Positions 33,750-47,600 of a DNA stretch of 64,000 bases are shown in pieces (the stretch's first letter is position 1; every line of letters starts with the position of its first letter). Below the pieces are notes generated by a model, which worked only from the letters and a program-made list of their open reading frames with translations, did not search any database and was not told the DNA's origin. Location of the stretch: the NCBI GenBank assembly GCA_027924585.1, contig BSBM01000877.1, positions 2,481,501 to 2,545,500 on the forward strand, written 5' to 3'. The translations under genes and the position numbers were made by a program. Source of the stretch: Larix kaempferi (lineage: Eukaryota > Streptophyta > Pinopsida > Pinales > Pinaceae).

Positions 33750-36700
33750 CTATTAAGTGATCCTCAAATTTGTCAAGGCCAGATAGAAATGGAGAAAATT
33801 TTATTGTAGTATAGAATGATAATGTCAATGAACTAAGATCAATGCTATGTATTGGTAATATTTCATTCCATCAAAACCAGTATCAATAATCCAGGAAATT
33901 AGAATAGCAAGCTCATAAAAGTAAATAACAATGCCTTAACGGCATGATTTCCATGATCCAAGCTCCAAATATTTAACAAGTTCTTACCAAATCAAACCCT
34001 GAAGGCTGCAAAAATTTTCCATCAGATTTGTTTGCGTACACCATAACACTAGTAGGCGGATCAGAAGAGCGGCAAACAATATCTCCCACTGAAATGTATC
34101 TGAAACATAACATCAGAGTTAAGAGAATGAGTACAGACAACTAGAATAGTTTCAAACAATTACTTGGACAGATATTAACCTCTAATGCAATATCTTGCAA
34201 CCCACTAGCAAATCTGAATTATGACTCGATCCAAGTAAGGTTATCACAGTCTGAAAACATTACACATATTTCAACAGTGTGGAGTCTATGGCAAAATCTG
34301 AAAAACTACATTGAAAATGTTCTAAAAAGCTATAATAGAAACTCTAGACCTTCCACATACATGTACAGGGAAGAAAACCCAATGTCAAATGCAAATAATA
34401 CAAGAGATATGTAGAGATTTTTTCATTAAATGCCATTTTCAGAAATTTCACCTCAACCTTGAAGTTTCCTAGATCTATTCCCTGTGAAACTTTCAGCATT
34501 AAGTATGATCTAAAATATTAAATAACGAAGTGATATTTCACTTCCCTTCAACCAAATTTTGCATGGCCTCCCAAGAGAATAAATGTGTGCTTCAATATCA
34601 CAACAATGCTACAGCCCTTAGCGTACACTTTTCCAAGCAGATAACAGATCTGAAATGCCTTATTACAGTGTGTTATAACAATTAACATCAGTAAATCTCC
34701 TCCTTTATCTTCAAGATGTGCTAAAGCACCAAACCAATTCAGCTATATGCTATGTCAAATCAGCATGAACAAAAAGCACTGGAATCTACCCCATCCAGAA
34801 GATAACATAAGCTGAAAATCAAACATGTGAGTATGCAATATTAAGATAGCTGGAAACTCATACATATATATATATATAAGCTGGCCCAAGTCAAGCTTCC
34901 CAAATCTGAGCTAGGAAAACGACAAGAAAACCCTAGCCACCAACCCCTCCTGGCTAGGAATCACTCCTAAGTTCCTAACCAATGCTGGTCACTCCACCAA
35001 AGATCCTCAACACAAGCTAGCATCATCATTGGCAAGTCCTCCTTGGCACTGTTATAGCACATACAGTATGGGGATTTTTGCACCTATTTTCGCTTCAGCT
35101 GTGATGATGAGCGCCAAACTTCTGTGCCCATAGAAGATCAGTGATAAGAATGCCGAGAGATGTCGCCAGTTCATGCCATGATGTGTTACCATGCCATGCC
35201 TAAGGATTCATTATGATTATGCTATGTATTGATGTTGTACTTCACTATGTTTCATGTTACACTACAATGAATTGTTTTGATGAGTATAGCTAGTAGTATT
35301 GATCATAGGCTAATAAGGATGAGAGATTTTTGTTTTGTTTACATATCAACAACAAAAACAACTCTTGATACTTACAAGGATTACCCCTCTTCCTCTTCTT
35401 TGGCTCCATATTTGACCTTTCCATCTTACTCATATCATTTCACCTTGTGTTTGTAATCCTTTTGGCTTAAGGCTGATATAGTGACTTTTGATCTCCACCT
35501 TTGTGTTCCCTTCACCATGAATGCCTCCGTGTCTTCCTTGTGTCTTGGGCCCACTTATGTTGTAGTGAATCCTATAATGACTCAGGAGGTTCCTAGGTAG
35601 ATCCTGTTATCACACAACTTGTAGTTGTCCCAAAAGGTGATCCTATCCAGGATGGTAGAGGCGTTGGGCAACTAAAGAGGTGACCCAAGAGATGCCATGG
35701 TTCCCAATGCAATTGGTTCACGCTAACCGAGACACTCTTCACTTTAGATCTAGCCTAAGCAAGACCAAGGGAGAGACCCTAGCCAACCAATGAAGGCTAG
35801 CAAACCTACTCAAGACCTCCTAGGGAAATGTGAGTGAAAAAGGAGAAGATCAAGAGTGGATGGATCTAGATCTAGAATGGATAAGTGGACCCAAGGAGTT
35901 AGGGATGGTTTGAAGAGGCTTATAGAACGAACAAATATTCAACCAAGGAAAGATTAGGCCCCTTATGAGTTAAGATTAGTAGATCTAGATAGATCTAATG
36001 CCAAATAGAAAGATCCAAGTGGGGCCCACCCTTAAAATATGGAAAATGACCAAAATGGGGTCCACAAGGTGAAGAACAAGGTGAAATGACACTAGAGGGG
36101 TTGCTTCTCAATGGATCTATGGATTTGATGAGGAACAAGCAATACCCACGTGATGGATCTAGCAAAAGCCCACCTACCCAACAAGTGCGACCTCCCTTGG
36201 AGAGGCCCAGTGCCTTAGATTAGGGGGTAAATGGAGTCGGAAGCCCACCAAACTTTAAATTCAAGGTTGATTATTTATTATTGAGGTGGGTTTTACTTAT
36301 TAAGCCGAAGCAATCACTAGATCTCACCGGATCTTAAAAAAAAAAAAATGAGGGTTTGAAGCTAAGCTACGGGGAATCGCTCTAGCCCCCCGCTTCGCTC
36401 CTAATTCGCGATCCCAGAGGAATCGATCCCGGAATCGCGATTCCTCATCGATTCCTCCTGGGATCGATTTCCCAATTCACAATTCCTTGGAGAAAAAAAC
36501 GCTCCCTGGAATTTTAGGAATCGATGCGGAATTGACGCTTCCAGATCGATTCCTGAGCGATCCCAGGAAAAAAAATCGCTCCCGAAAACGCTTCCTGAGC
36601 GATTCCGCGAGCTTGGCGGACTTGAGTCCGATTTTTCTCATTTTTGCATTTTTTTTTGTTTTTTAGGGATTGGCTAGGGTTATTTTGGGCAAATAAGAGA

Positions 36701-39700
36701 TTACACCAATGGCCCTACACCAATGATCATACATTGCAGACCTATGACAAATCAATGAAGAGGAGAGCAACACAATTCACAGGTATAGACAAGTGCACAT
36801 GAAGAGAGACAACATTGAGAAAAGTACCCCATGTTAGGGCACCATCCACTGGAAACTCGGGTTGTATAATACCATACTTCAATGCCAGAGTACATGGCCA
36901 AGAAAGATTGACCATTCATGAAAAAGGCATGCATTTAAATCTAAGCTACGTCGTTATAAAGACATTTTCTTGAGAGGCCTAACATAGTTGTTAACGAGGT
37001 AAAACAAGAAAAATGTGACAGGTCAAACAATGAAAGCATGAAACATGGCAAGATTTCAACATTTTTAAAGAAATAAATTCATGGATGTGAAAATCCTAGA
37101 ACAATTTTCAAAGACAATTTTTTGAGGAAGACAACAGTTTGATTTACATGACACAAAACCGTCTATGATCCTTCAACCACTAGCTGAAACAACCTTGGGA
37201 AAATGGTTATCTGACTTCATCTTTGTACATATTGGCCTAGTATCTAATATATGGCACTACAATCTCCATCTAGACTTCTACAAAGTTAGCACAATGTTAC
37301 AAAGGTCTATTTGAAAGAGCTTACAAAAAGAAAAACTATTGTGCATATCTATGACAATTTACATTTTCTTTCACCTCCTACATTGGATAAAAGCATATCA
37401 GCATATCATATGAACCCAGACATCAAAGAGCCTATGACCCTGCATTGCCTCTAATTCTCAACAATATGCTACAAGATACAAAATTCCTAGAAAATGTCTC
37501 TAGGTCTTCTACATAATAAAAACCACACAAGGATGTGTGGTAACAAATTGGTTTCTAGAGCACTCATGTTTGAAACACCATAGCTATACACTATCCCAAT
37601 TAGATTGGCGTCATATTCAGCCATGCTTCAATAGAAATATTAACAAAATCATTATAATAATATTCTCTAAAATCACTAATTGAGTTCTACACAAGTCAAA
37701 TATAAATTCTTATGGCATTCTCAATGGCTCATTCACTTGTGTACAAGGAGAATAGATTTTACTCTATTATGTGTACTAAATGGTTATATGAATATCTATG
37801 TTTTCATGTTTTCTATAGCTAATTTAGCATAATACATGGTTTTTTTTAATATATATGCATCAAAATATATTAAAATATATATTATATAAAAAATGCTCCC
37901 GAAACGCTCCTAAAACGAAAGCTTTTGAAAATTTTGCTTTTCGCTCCCGCTCCCGCTCTGCGCTCCCAACAGCCTTGGTTTGAAGTGACCAATGGGTGAA
38001 ACACATGAAAATGGATAGGTACCTTGAAGATCTTACCTCAAATGCTTGCGGCTTCCTTATACATCGATGATCCTTGCATTTAGTTACAATTCCAAGCTAG
38101 ATCCAAGTGATTCCAAGAAAATCGTCCAAGTCCAAGGAGGAAAAACGTCCTACTTCACCTGCAAAACAAACTACAAAATGTGAGATTTGATCCACAGAAA
38201 AGTAAGATCTAAGCATGGCATATTAAAAGAAGTAAATCAATGGACAAAGCAGAATTGAAAAACTCTCTTCAAGATGAAAATGTCTTGCCCAGGAGATGTG
38301 AGAAACCCCTACAATCTTCCCTCCAAAGCAGTTCGCACCCCTGCAACAGTTCAATTCGGCCTCCCTCTGCAGCTATTGAAATCACTAGTAAATGACCCGG
38401 ATGTCTAAAAGCAAAAGATGTATAATCATGTACAAGAACATCCATCAAAGCATGAGAATCAGATCTACAAAATAGTATTTTATTCAAGTATTTCCAGAGC
38501 CCAAAGGTGCCTTTACAATAGGGGGGTCTCTTCCTTAAATAGGAGAGAGACCAAAACCCTAACCACTTTATGAATGAGTGGTTGAGATCAAAAGATAAAC
38601 ACAATACAATCAATGGCTAAGATGAGCCGGTACAATATAACATGGATCCACTCACATGAGGGGGTGCACACCACATAAAATGGACAAATACAAGCGTGTA
38701 CCACATAAGATGACAAGGACAAGTGACTAGGAGCACATGGTGGGGCTAGGAGGCTTTATTACCCTTCACTAGCATCACCCCATGGCACAATGATGTAACA
38801 TATGACTCAATAACATGTCCAAGTGACTAAATGATCAAATTGTTGCCCCCTCAACTAAGAGAAGAATGCATCAAAACACAACCCAGAGAGTGTGTGGACC
38901 CCACTGAATGATGCAAGTTGATCTGGAAGGAGTGGGAGACATCGGATATGACCTCTGAACAAACCTCATGCCAAAACCTTGCCTCAATAGCCCAAATCGA
39001 TTTCCTCAATGACCTTTTTATCCCATTTTTATCCCACCTGAAAAACCACCAAAATGCATGTAACTCACTATTTGATACCCGAGCACAAAATCTGACTGTA
39101 CCATCATGTCTAGAGAGGGGGTAATATGGTAATAACAAGTGGTTGGACCACCCCTCTCCTCTGTAGCGCCATAGGAAAACATGGAATCTCAAAGCAACTG
39201 TTGGACAGGCCATCTCTACATGGCAAAACTGGCCAAAAGTGGAAATATGCCTCTAACATGATTGGGAGTGCCTGAAACTGATAACTGAGTGTTTCAATGG
39301 ACTCAGAAGGTACAAATCCACTAGAGATGAGTACCCATACTCCCTGTGGCAACCTGTAAGATCATTTGTAGCCTCAGTCATACCCGTACAATAATAAAAT
39401 AAATGAGCTGAGAATAATAATAACCAAAAAAAGCTGCATCAATCATCATCTAAAACCTGTTTCCACTGTATGGGGTCATCAAAGGTGTATCAAGAGACCA
39501 TATATCATCATCATACATCATCACTAGTCCAACTCATCACGAATCCCAAGGTTGACCTGGTCAAACTGGATTTGACCAGGTCAAGACTAATCAAAATATG
39601 ACCCAGGCTAGAAAAGTCTGCTGCTGCAAATGCAAATGGTTAAGACATGCTCTTTTAATCATTTTCATAGCAAGACTTAAAGTATTAAACATCATTTCAA

Positions 39701-42700
39701 TGACAGTCAATAGATAATAGCATAAATTATAATTTCAAATAATTATTTACTTACAAAAGAACCTCAAGGATATACTCATTTTGCATACATGATCAATTTG
39801 CTAGCAAAGGGTGAAGGTGAAGAATGCAAGGCTAGGACAAGGGAATTCCTTAACTGACTCAACACTGTGATACTTTGGATAAGGGAAAGAGAATACAAAC
39901 TTAAGCATGTGCCGGATAATAAACACAGAGGGAATGGCAGTGTCTCACAAATGGAATAAGTTGTTTAGAGCAATGCTTATTCAACCTTGGCAAATGTCTA
40001 CAACTTACATCATTTCATTTCATTTCCTTGGCCAACAGTCTTTAGATTTAGCATATATTAAACCATTGCTTTCTCTAGGCCTATATGACCCTTTTGGGGA
40101 TTTTGCATGTGCTTAGAAGCACAACTACTAAAGCTTTCATCCAAGTTGCTTTTAGTTTCCAATTCATTTCATTTCATAACCCTTTTGGGGTTTTTGCATG
40201 TGCTTAGAAGCACAACTACTAGAGCTTTCATCCAGGGTGCTTTTAGTTTCCAATTCATTTCATTTCATAACCCTTTTGGGGATTTTGCATGTGCTTAGAA
40301 GCACAACTACTAAAGCTTTCATCGAGGGTGCTTTTAGTTTCCAATTCATTTCATTTCATAACCCTTTTGGGGATTTTGCATGTGTTTAGAAACACAACTA
40401 CTCAAGCTTTCATCCAGGGTGTTTATTCATTTAAGTTTCCATAAATGATGGTAGTATAATTTGCTTCAGGTTTTAGCCAACATAACTCGGGCAACTAGGG
40501 GGACTCCCTACAATCAAGACCAAACATCGGGGCAACCGACTAGAGTGATCAAGGTATCAAATCCAACTCACCAAAGGGCAAGTTATGTTGCCAACTCAGA
40601 GCCGAGACACAAACTAACAGGGATGCTATCCAACACAGAGGCAAAAGTGGGGAAGTCCTCCATATCACAGGCTAAGGTGTAAGTCAGGGTAGAAACCAGA
40701 AGTGGGAAAGATAACAAATGGATGGGGAAAGTGAAGGTGATGCCTAAGCTACCAAGCCATAATGGTGGGAATGATCATGTCCACACTCCTAGGAGGGTAA
40801 AACCAATGAGTATAAAACAAGAGCTTCTAAATGTTAGTAATAAAAACCACTTGGATATTTACTAACAACCATATTCATTTTATATAGATATACTGTCAGA
40901 TCATTATTACTAGATACTAAGTCAAGATATCAAAATGACCAAAAGAGCAAGATAATAAAACCCATGCACATCATATACCTGCTGGGCCATATACCTGTAT
41001 CTGCTATCTGGATCTCCTGTAACCACTGAAACATAGTTGTTGATACTTTGGGCACTGCACTGCTCTATATGGGATCAAAGGTCATCTCGGTCATCAAATC
41101 TGAGGTTAAGAGGCTCAGCCTTAGCATAAGGTTTACTGCATGTTTGATCTGGGGTTGCTTTGATGTGTGAGTGATCATAAGTAATATTGCTCATCATAGT
41201 TGATCTCATCAAGACTGTGTAAAGGCAAAGAACCTCAAAAGTATATACTGAACTGCTCTGCAATCATGGCAGCTCGGCTACTATGGATGTGATAACAGAT
41301 CCCTGAGGCTAGCTGCTATTAAATAGGAGGATCTATCATTGAGCACTGTTTCCGCTTATATTTGAAACAAGGAAGCCATTCCCCTCATGCCTCAAAAGGG
41401 ACAATTAAAAAAAAGCTCCCAGTCCAAGACTACTTGTACCAGAAGCTGGTGAAAAAGAAAATATTTACCAGATCCTAAAGAAATCAAGAGGGACCAAAAA
41501 AATTGCAAAACTAAAGCAATCAAAAGTAAGATCAAAAGAAAAATTTGCAAGGCTTGCTTACTTGCAATAAAGGCCAAGTCACCTCCTCCAAAGTACAAGA
41601 TGAAAAGTAAAAGAAGAAAAGGGAGCAAAAAAAGAAAAAGAAAAGAATAATAGGGAAGTCTACTTGCTAAGGTCAAAAGGGGAAATACCTCATAACACAA
41701 TCCCTGTTAAGACACGTCCCTATTGTCCGCACTAGTGGTGAATATCACAAAAGATCCCCATTGCCCACATCTTGAGTCATTTAATCAACCCAGGCCAATT
41801 CACTTTGACAATCTTGGACTATCCATCCACTCCATCCAAAGAACTAATCCTTGTAAATATTTTGATGTTGATATGGTCTTGATGTGCTCCTAAAACATTC
41901 ACCACTATAATCCTTATGAAACTTATGTTGAAGAATGTAACTTCGGAAGATATTCTTATTTGTGTCGTTTGTATCTAAGATGCAGGAAATGCCACCCCCT
42001 TCTGTTTGGGACGGTACAGAAACACGTTTCTGTACGGATGGACGCAGTTTCCTGTACGAAAACGCATTTCGTCGGTACAAAAACACGTTTCTGTACAGGA
42101 AACTCGTTTGTATGACATGTTTCCCCCTGTCTGGCAATTTTAACTTGTGCAAATCAGATTTTTTTAATTTTTTTTTAATTATGACTTTAATTAATGGTCT
42201 TAGGAAGGATGAGGAAGTTGATTATTAGTCTTCACTATTAAGTATTTACTATTTACTACTTTCAGCATTGTACTTGTAGCTGTTGAAAATAGCAGCATCA
42301 GAAGTCATTCTCCAATGAGAGGCCTTAAATGGCCACCCTAAGGCTAGCCAGGAAGATTTGGAGAATCAACAAATCCTGTGAGTCATGGCAAAAGTCAAGG
42401 TGAAAGTAAAAGCCTTGTGATTCTTGACAAGAGTTAGGATGAACGAGCTATTGATTAAATGTCCGGTGAGCCATGTGCAAAATCCAAGGATGGTGAGCCA
42501 TGAGCAAAATCCAAGGCAAAGCCTTGTGAGCTTTATGGCAATAGTCAAGGCACAGTCTAGCAAGAGTTAGGATGAAAGTAAAAGTCTTGTGAGCTAGTCT
42601 GGTATGTGTGATGGCCTCCTTGTCTTGCTGTGATGTGATCTCCTTGGACCTGGCCCCTCCTAGCTTGATTTACTCCAATAACTGAACAAGTTGTAGAGCC

Positions 42701-44645
42701 AAATGACCACATGGGAAAGACCTTCTTCTTATTGATGTATTAAATGTAAAGTATATGATGTAAAAGCAGGTATGTGGACCATGCAGGTTGAGAGAGTGAT
42801 AAGATGTCCTTGTAAGAGTCTTGTGGAGCCTTTGTTGAGTCTTGTCGAGTGTTGTCATGTGATGTTCTTAGTCCTAGAGACTAGTTGAGATGTAATGATG
42901 TATTATTAAGGCTAAAATCCTAAGTTGAGCCTAAGTTTACAAAGGCATTAATGTATTAAAGTGTCAATGAGTAATTAGAACTAGGGGGATGAATCTCCTA
43001 GCCTAGACAAGTTAACAACTTGAGGTAATGACCCTTTGAGGGTTCTAGAAGATTGACTAAGCCAAAAGAAGATAAGGATTGGAGCCTTCTAGAAGATATG
43101 GGCCAAAAGCATAAAAAGACAAAAGAAGAACATTTCACATCATTAGTTCTATTTCTGCAGCAGATTTTCCAGCACAAAGATTTCTACAACAAGATCTTTG
43201 TGAGCTCATAACTCCTCCATCCCGTATCCAAATCAAGTGATTTCAGTACCATTTAGTGTGCCTCTCTTGGGCGCATCATTCTCTCAAGAACGCTCAATGA
43301 TCTGAGCACATATCTACAGGGATCTAGCAAAAGATTATCATGTCCGAATTCTGCAGAAAATTGCAGTAAAGTTCAAATCTAGCCTCCTTCAGGTCCAGAT
43401 CAGTCAAGCGCTCATTAGATATATGTTCTTCACCTCAAGGCGCTTCAAATCCAACTCCTAGCAATTGCATGTAGTCAAGTTTCAGTCTGTATCAAGGCTC
43501 CTTGTCCCCAGTCATCCTCTCTCCCTGGTATTTTTGTACTGTAGCACCTTGTCAAGGGTTTATACCTGGATATCAGTTCATACACAATAAAGAAATGTTG
43601 GATCTTGTGCAACTTTGGAAGATATTATTTATTGTATTTTATTTTACGTGATTGTACCTCCTAAGGGAGATGAACTTGATGTATTTAATTATGTAAAACC
43701 CTTGAAAGAATCAATGTAAACCTTGGGATGAAAAGCAAGCAAAAGAAAAATTAAAATTAAAATTATTATTGCTCCCCAAGTGAAGTCGGCCCAGTTAGGG
43801 ATTTTTCATGTTTGCACTTGTATGAATAAGAGGTGAGCTCACCTCATTATTCACTCACCCACTCAACTCAAGTTCGCATTACTTGAGAGAGAGAAGTTTA
43901 CATCTATTGGAGGAGAAGAAGACTGTTTTGGGTTCTACTTTTGGAAGACATTTTCCATCTTTTCTTTTTCATGATTGTGCTCTGATCTCGGGATTATCAT
44001 CTCTATACGAAGGTTGTTGGGTTTTCTCCCATTTGGGTTTCCCAGGATAAACTCTGTGTTTCTGCTTTGTGCTTTGTCTTTCTTCTAGAGATCTTGTTTA
44101 TGCATTTGAATTATAATGCTATGAATGTATGAAAATCTAACATGGTATCAGAGCAATTCTAGAAGAAGCCATTGCCAGAACTAGGGTTTCATCTTGTGAA
44201 GTCTTCACCCAACATTTTGGAGAAAAAGAGGCATGGGAATTTCGTTTTTGGGAAGGCGCATCTTTTGGTGAAGACACTTTCTTCTAATTCAAAACTTCAT
44301 TTAAATACCTCTTATATTTCAGGTCGCACCTCTCCATTCAGTGTCTTTCCAATTCGTGCCTTTCCAAATCTTGTTTGTTAACTTCTAATTTAAATCTTTG
44401 TTTATTACTGATTTTTAATTAATTAATTAATTAAAACTTTCGATCATTCTTTAACATCAATGCCAACACATATTTTAACAACTACTTGCATTATGCAGTC
44501 ATTTATGAATAAAATGTGTGTTCTTTTAAATTTACTAGTTGCATTATAGAATAATTTACGAAATCATGAATAAATTGTTATGTTACATGTATGATTCATT
44601 GATTTGTAATATGTATTTTCAAATTTTTAAATGTCCTATCTAAAT

Positions 44646-44689
<44 letters not shown>

Positions 44690-47600
44690 ACGTTTCCCCG
44701 TTTCCTAAATTTTGGGGGCTCACGTTTCTGACACGTCGTTGTTTCCCCGTTTCGTGCAAATTAAGTTTGTATTATTTGTATTGTACTTCCTTCGGGAATT
44801 ATTATTGATGTAATTGATCATGTAAAAGTCATTGAAAGAGTCAATCTAAATTCTAACTGTTAGGTCGGCCTAGAAAGATCCATAAAAGATTATTTTATTA
44901 TCAACTAGACAAGTCGACACTGTTAGGAGAGTTAAGTCGGCCATGTTGGAGAAAAAGGTCAAGTGAATGATTAGTAGAAATGAGAGGCTCACCCTCCTCA
45001 TTTGGTCACGACACTCACTCATCAAGTTTGCATGAGTAGAGAGATAGAGTCAAAGAGAGTAGTTGCTTTTGGAGTGTTCTTGTTTTGGGTTATTGCATGA
45101 GGATTACTATTGTACATTCTGAGGAATCTATATTGAAGAAGTTTGTTGGGTTTTTCTACCCCATGAGGGTTTTACCAGGATAAATTATTGTGTACTATTG
45201 TCTATGATGTGCTTGATCATCTTTCAGTGATCCTTATTATTATTGCACTTAAAATTCTAACACGGTATCAGAGTTGGCCTGAAAGAAAACATTGTGCAGC
45301 AGCTGCTACTGCCGGAAGTGAAAACTAGGGTTTCTCTTTCCGAAGGCTTTTCTCCATAGAATGGATGAAAAAGGGGGTCAAGGCAACTCGCCCTACTAGG
45401 GCACATCTTTCTGTGGTTGCAGAATTCAGATCGGAGATTTCATTTTTGGGCCCGCCACTATAGCTTGGAAAACTAGGGCATCAAGTTTTTGGAGGATCAG
45501 TCCATAGATTTGGAAGAAAAGGACCTTTGCTCAACTCACCTTGGGAGGGTGCATCTTCTTGTGGAGGCAGATTCCAGATACGAGAATTTTCAATTTTTGA
45601 CCTAATTCTACCGAAACTCTAGCGACTGCAAAAATTAGGGTTTCCAATTTTTGGCAGTTTTGTTTTCAGATTTGGATGAAAGAAGGGTCTACTCAACTCG
45701 CCTTGGGAAGGCGCATCTTTTCTTCCGATAAGTTTCTCAAGATCCCAACGTTGAGAAATTAGGGTTTCTCTAACAAACCCTAGGTCATCCTATAGGCAAA
45801 TCTCAGAAATCGGTACTTGGTTGGAGTATCTCATTTGGTAAGTTTTACTATCTCAATTTCCATTTGAGGTTCTCATTTATCAAGTTTATCAAGATGACAA
45901 ATCACACCAAGCTTGAGGACAAGCTTGAAGGAGCAAACAACTTCCGTGCCAAGAAATATAGGGTGATGCTCATTCTAGAAGAGAATGAGTTTGACAATTA
46001 AATCAAAGAAGAAGTTGCAGAGCCAGAGGGAGATGAGGATAGAGTCAAGCATAAGAAGAACCTGATAAAGGCCAAGAGGATCATTGTTGATTCCATCAAG
46101 GATCACTTGATCCCCCACATCTCATCTCTGCAAACTTCGAGAGAGATGTTTGATGCACTGAAGAGTTTGTTTGAAGGGAAGAAGATCAATAGAAAGATGA
46201 CCTTGAGAACTCAACTCAAGGGTGTGAATATGCAAAGTAGTGAAAGCATTCAATCTTACTTCACAAGGGTCTCCCATATCAGATATCAACTAGAAGCTAT
46301 TGGAGACCATGTTGAGAATGCAAAACTTGTAATGACCACCTTGAATGGTCTTCCAAGATCATGGGAGTCATTTATTCAAGGCATATGTTCCATAAATAAA
46401 CTTATCAAATTCAGTGCACTTTGGGAAACTTGCACTTAGGAAGAAACAAGGATTGAAGCCAGAGAAGAGAAATTAGGTGAAAAAGATAATCAAGCTCTGG
46501 TAGCTCATGCTAAGAGAAGCAAAAAAAAGATCATCATCACAAGTCTAGAAGAATCCACAAGGATCAAAGACCTCCCAGAGATTACTCAAACTTCAAATGC
46601 TATAATTGTGATGAAATGGGACACATTGCATGAAACTGTCCCAAGAAAAAAGGAAACGACAAGAAAGGAAATCGAAAGAGGCATCATGCTCATGCTACTG
46701 AGGATGATGAACCCGTAAAGAAGAAAGCAAGGGAAGATTGCTCAAGTGATGAAGAATATGTCCTGAACTTTTCAAGAACAAGAGGGAGGCTTGCTCAAGT
46801 CAAGCATTTGTTCATGACACTATGGAACCAAGTGAACTATGGCACAGAAGGTTTGCATATATACAAGGCTTTACCGATCATAAGCAAAATGGTGACTAGT
46901 CTACCCGAGATCCAGCCAAAACATGAAGGCATATGCAAAGGAAGTGCACGAGGTAAGAACGTGAAGAGTTCGTTTTCAAGAAGTGATAACAAAGCAAAGG
47001 AGACCTTGAATCCAGTACATGAGGACCAAGGATGAAGACTTCAAAAAGTTCTAGACTAGACAAAGAAGAAGATCAAGGTCTTCAAAATCGGATGATGGAG
47101 CAAAGTACGCTTCCAGAAACTCCAGTAACTTTTTCAAGGAGACAGAAACCAAGAGGGAGCCTACAAAAACACATGAAAGGTAAGTATTTACTGTCATTTG
47201 AATTTCTGAGTATTTTGAAAAATATTGATCATAACAGTTACATGTAGATCTGTGATACAATTTTCTTTTATGCACTTATATATGACTAAGATTGACTAGT
47301 AGTAGGCTCATGTAGTGCATGTTATGGGTAAGTGGCCTATAGTGTTGCACAACATCTCATGAGTCCTAGATGGAGCTAGTCTAGGATGAAACCTCTTTGC
47401 TAACATATTGAGAGCAGTGCACGCTCTTAATAGTATGTTCTGGTAGAGGTGGAAGGCATCTAGATAGTTACTGTGTGTATGCAGGATATGGATGAGTGTT
47501 GTGCTAAAGCATTGGCTAAGATGCATTGGATACATGACTGTGTGCATTATGCATAAGAAGTTGTCATTACATGGAATGTTACTAATCATATGACTAAATT

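Larger units (their letters stand above)
41975..44764. mobile_element. 2,790-bp hAT-like element nested in the Copia-2 5' LTR
   Basis: Flanked by 8-bp GTTTGTAT (41967-41974 and 44765-44772). The 3' LTR shows the empty site. Ends are imperfectly inverted (CTAAGATGCAGGAAATGCC against TTAATTTGCACGAAACGGG). The left end has inverted GTACAGAAAC / GTTTCTGTAC motifs at 42014-42035 and again near 42090. The right end repeats 'gtttccccgtttc'. No transposase. It carries a foreign copia LTR plus leader (43596-44370). Confidence 0.78.
41926..45262 (+). repeat. 5' LTR of Copia-2, interrupted
   Basis: Starts TGTTGAAGAATGTAACTTCG and ends ATTCTAACA at 45262. Without the nested element it is about 539 bp, compared with 532 bp for the 3' LTR. 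The TATA box of the 3' LTR (gTATAAATG) is gtAGAAATG here. Confidence 0.92.

Noticed and set aside
40107-40389. ORFs reading MCLEAQLL... across the 91-bp array
   Set aside because: Repeat translation in several overlapping frames.
40975-41060. Possible VPS13-like exon reading ADTGIWPS with AG|gtatat
   Set aside because: Weak match. The exon at 54960-55018 gives the expected SVWRAICPNG and the correct phase.
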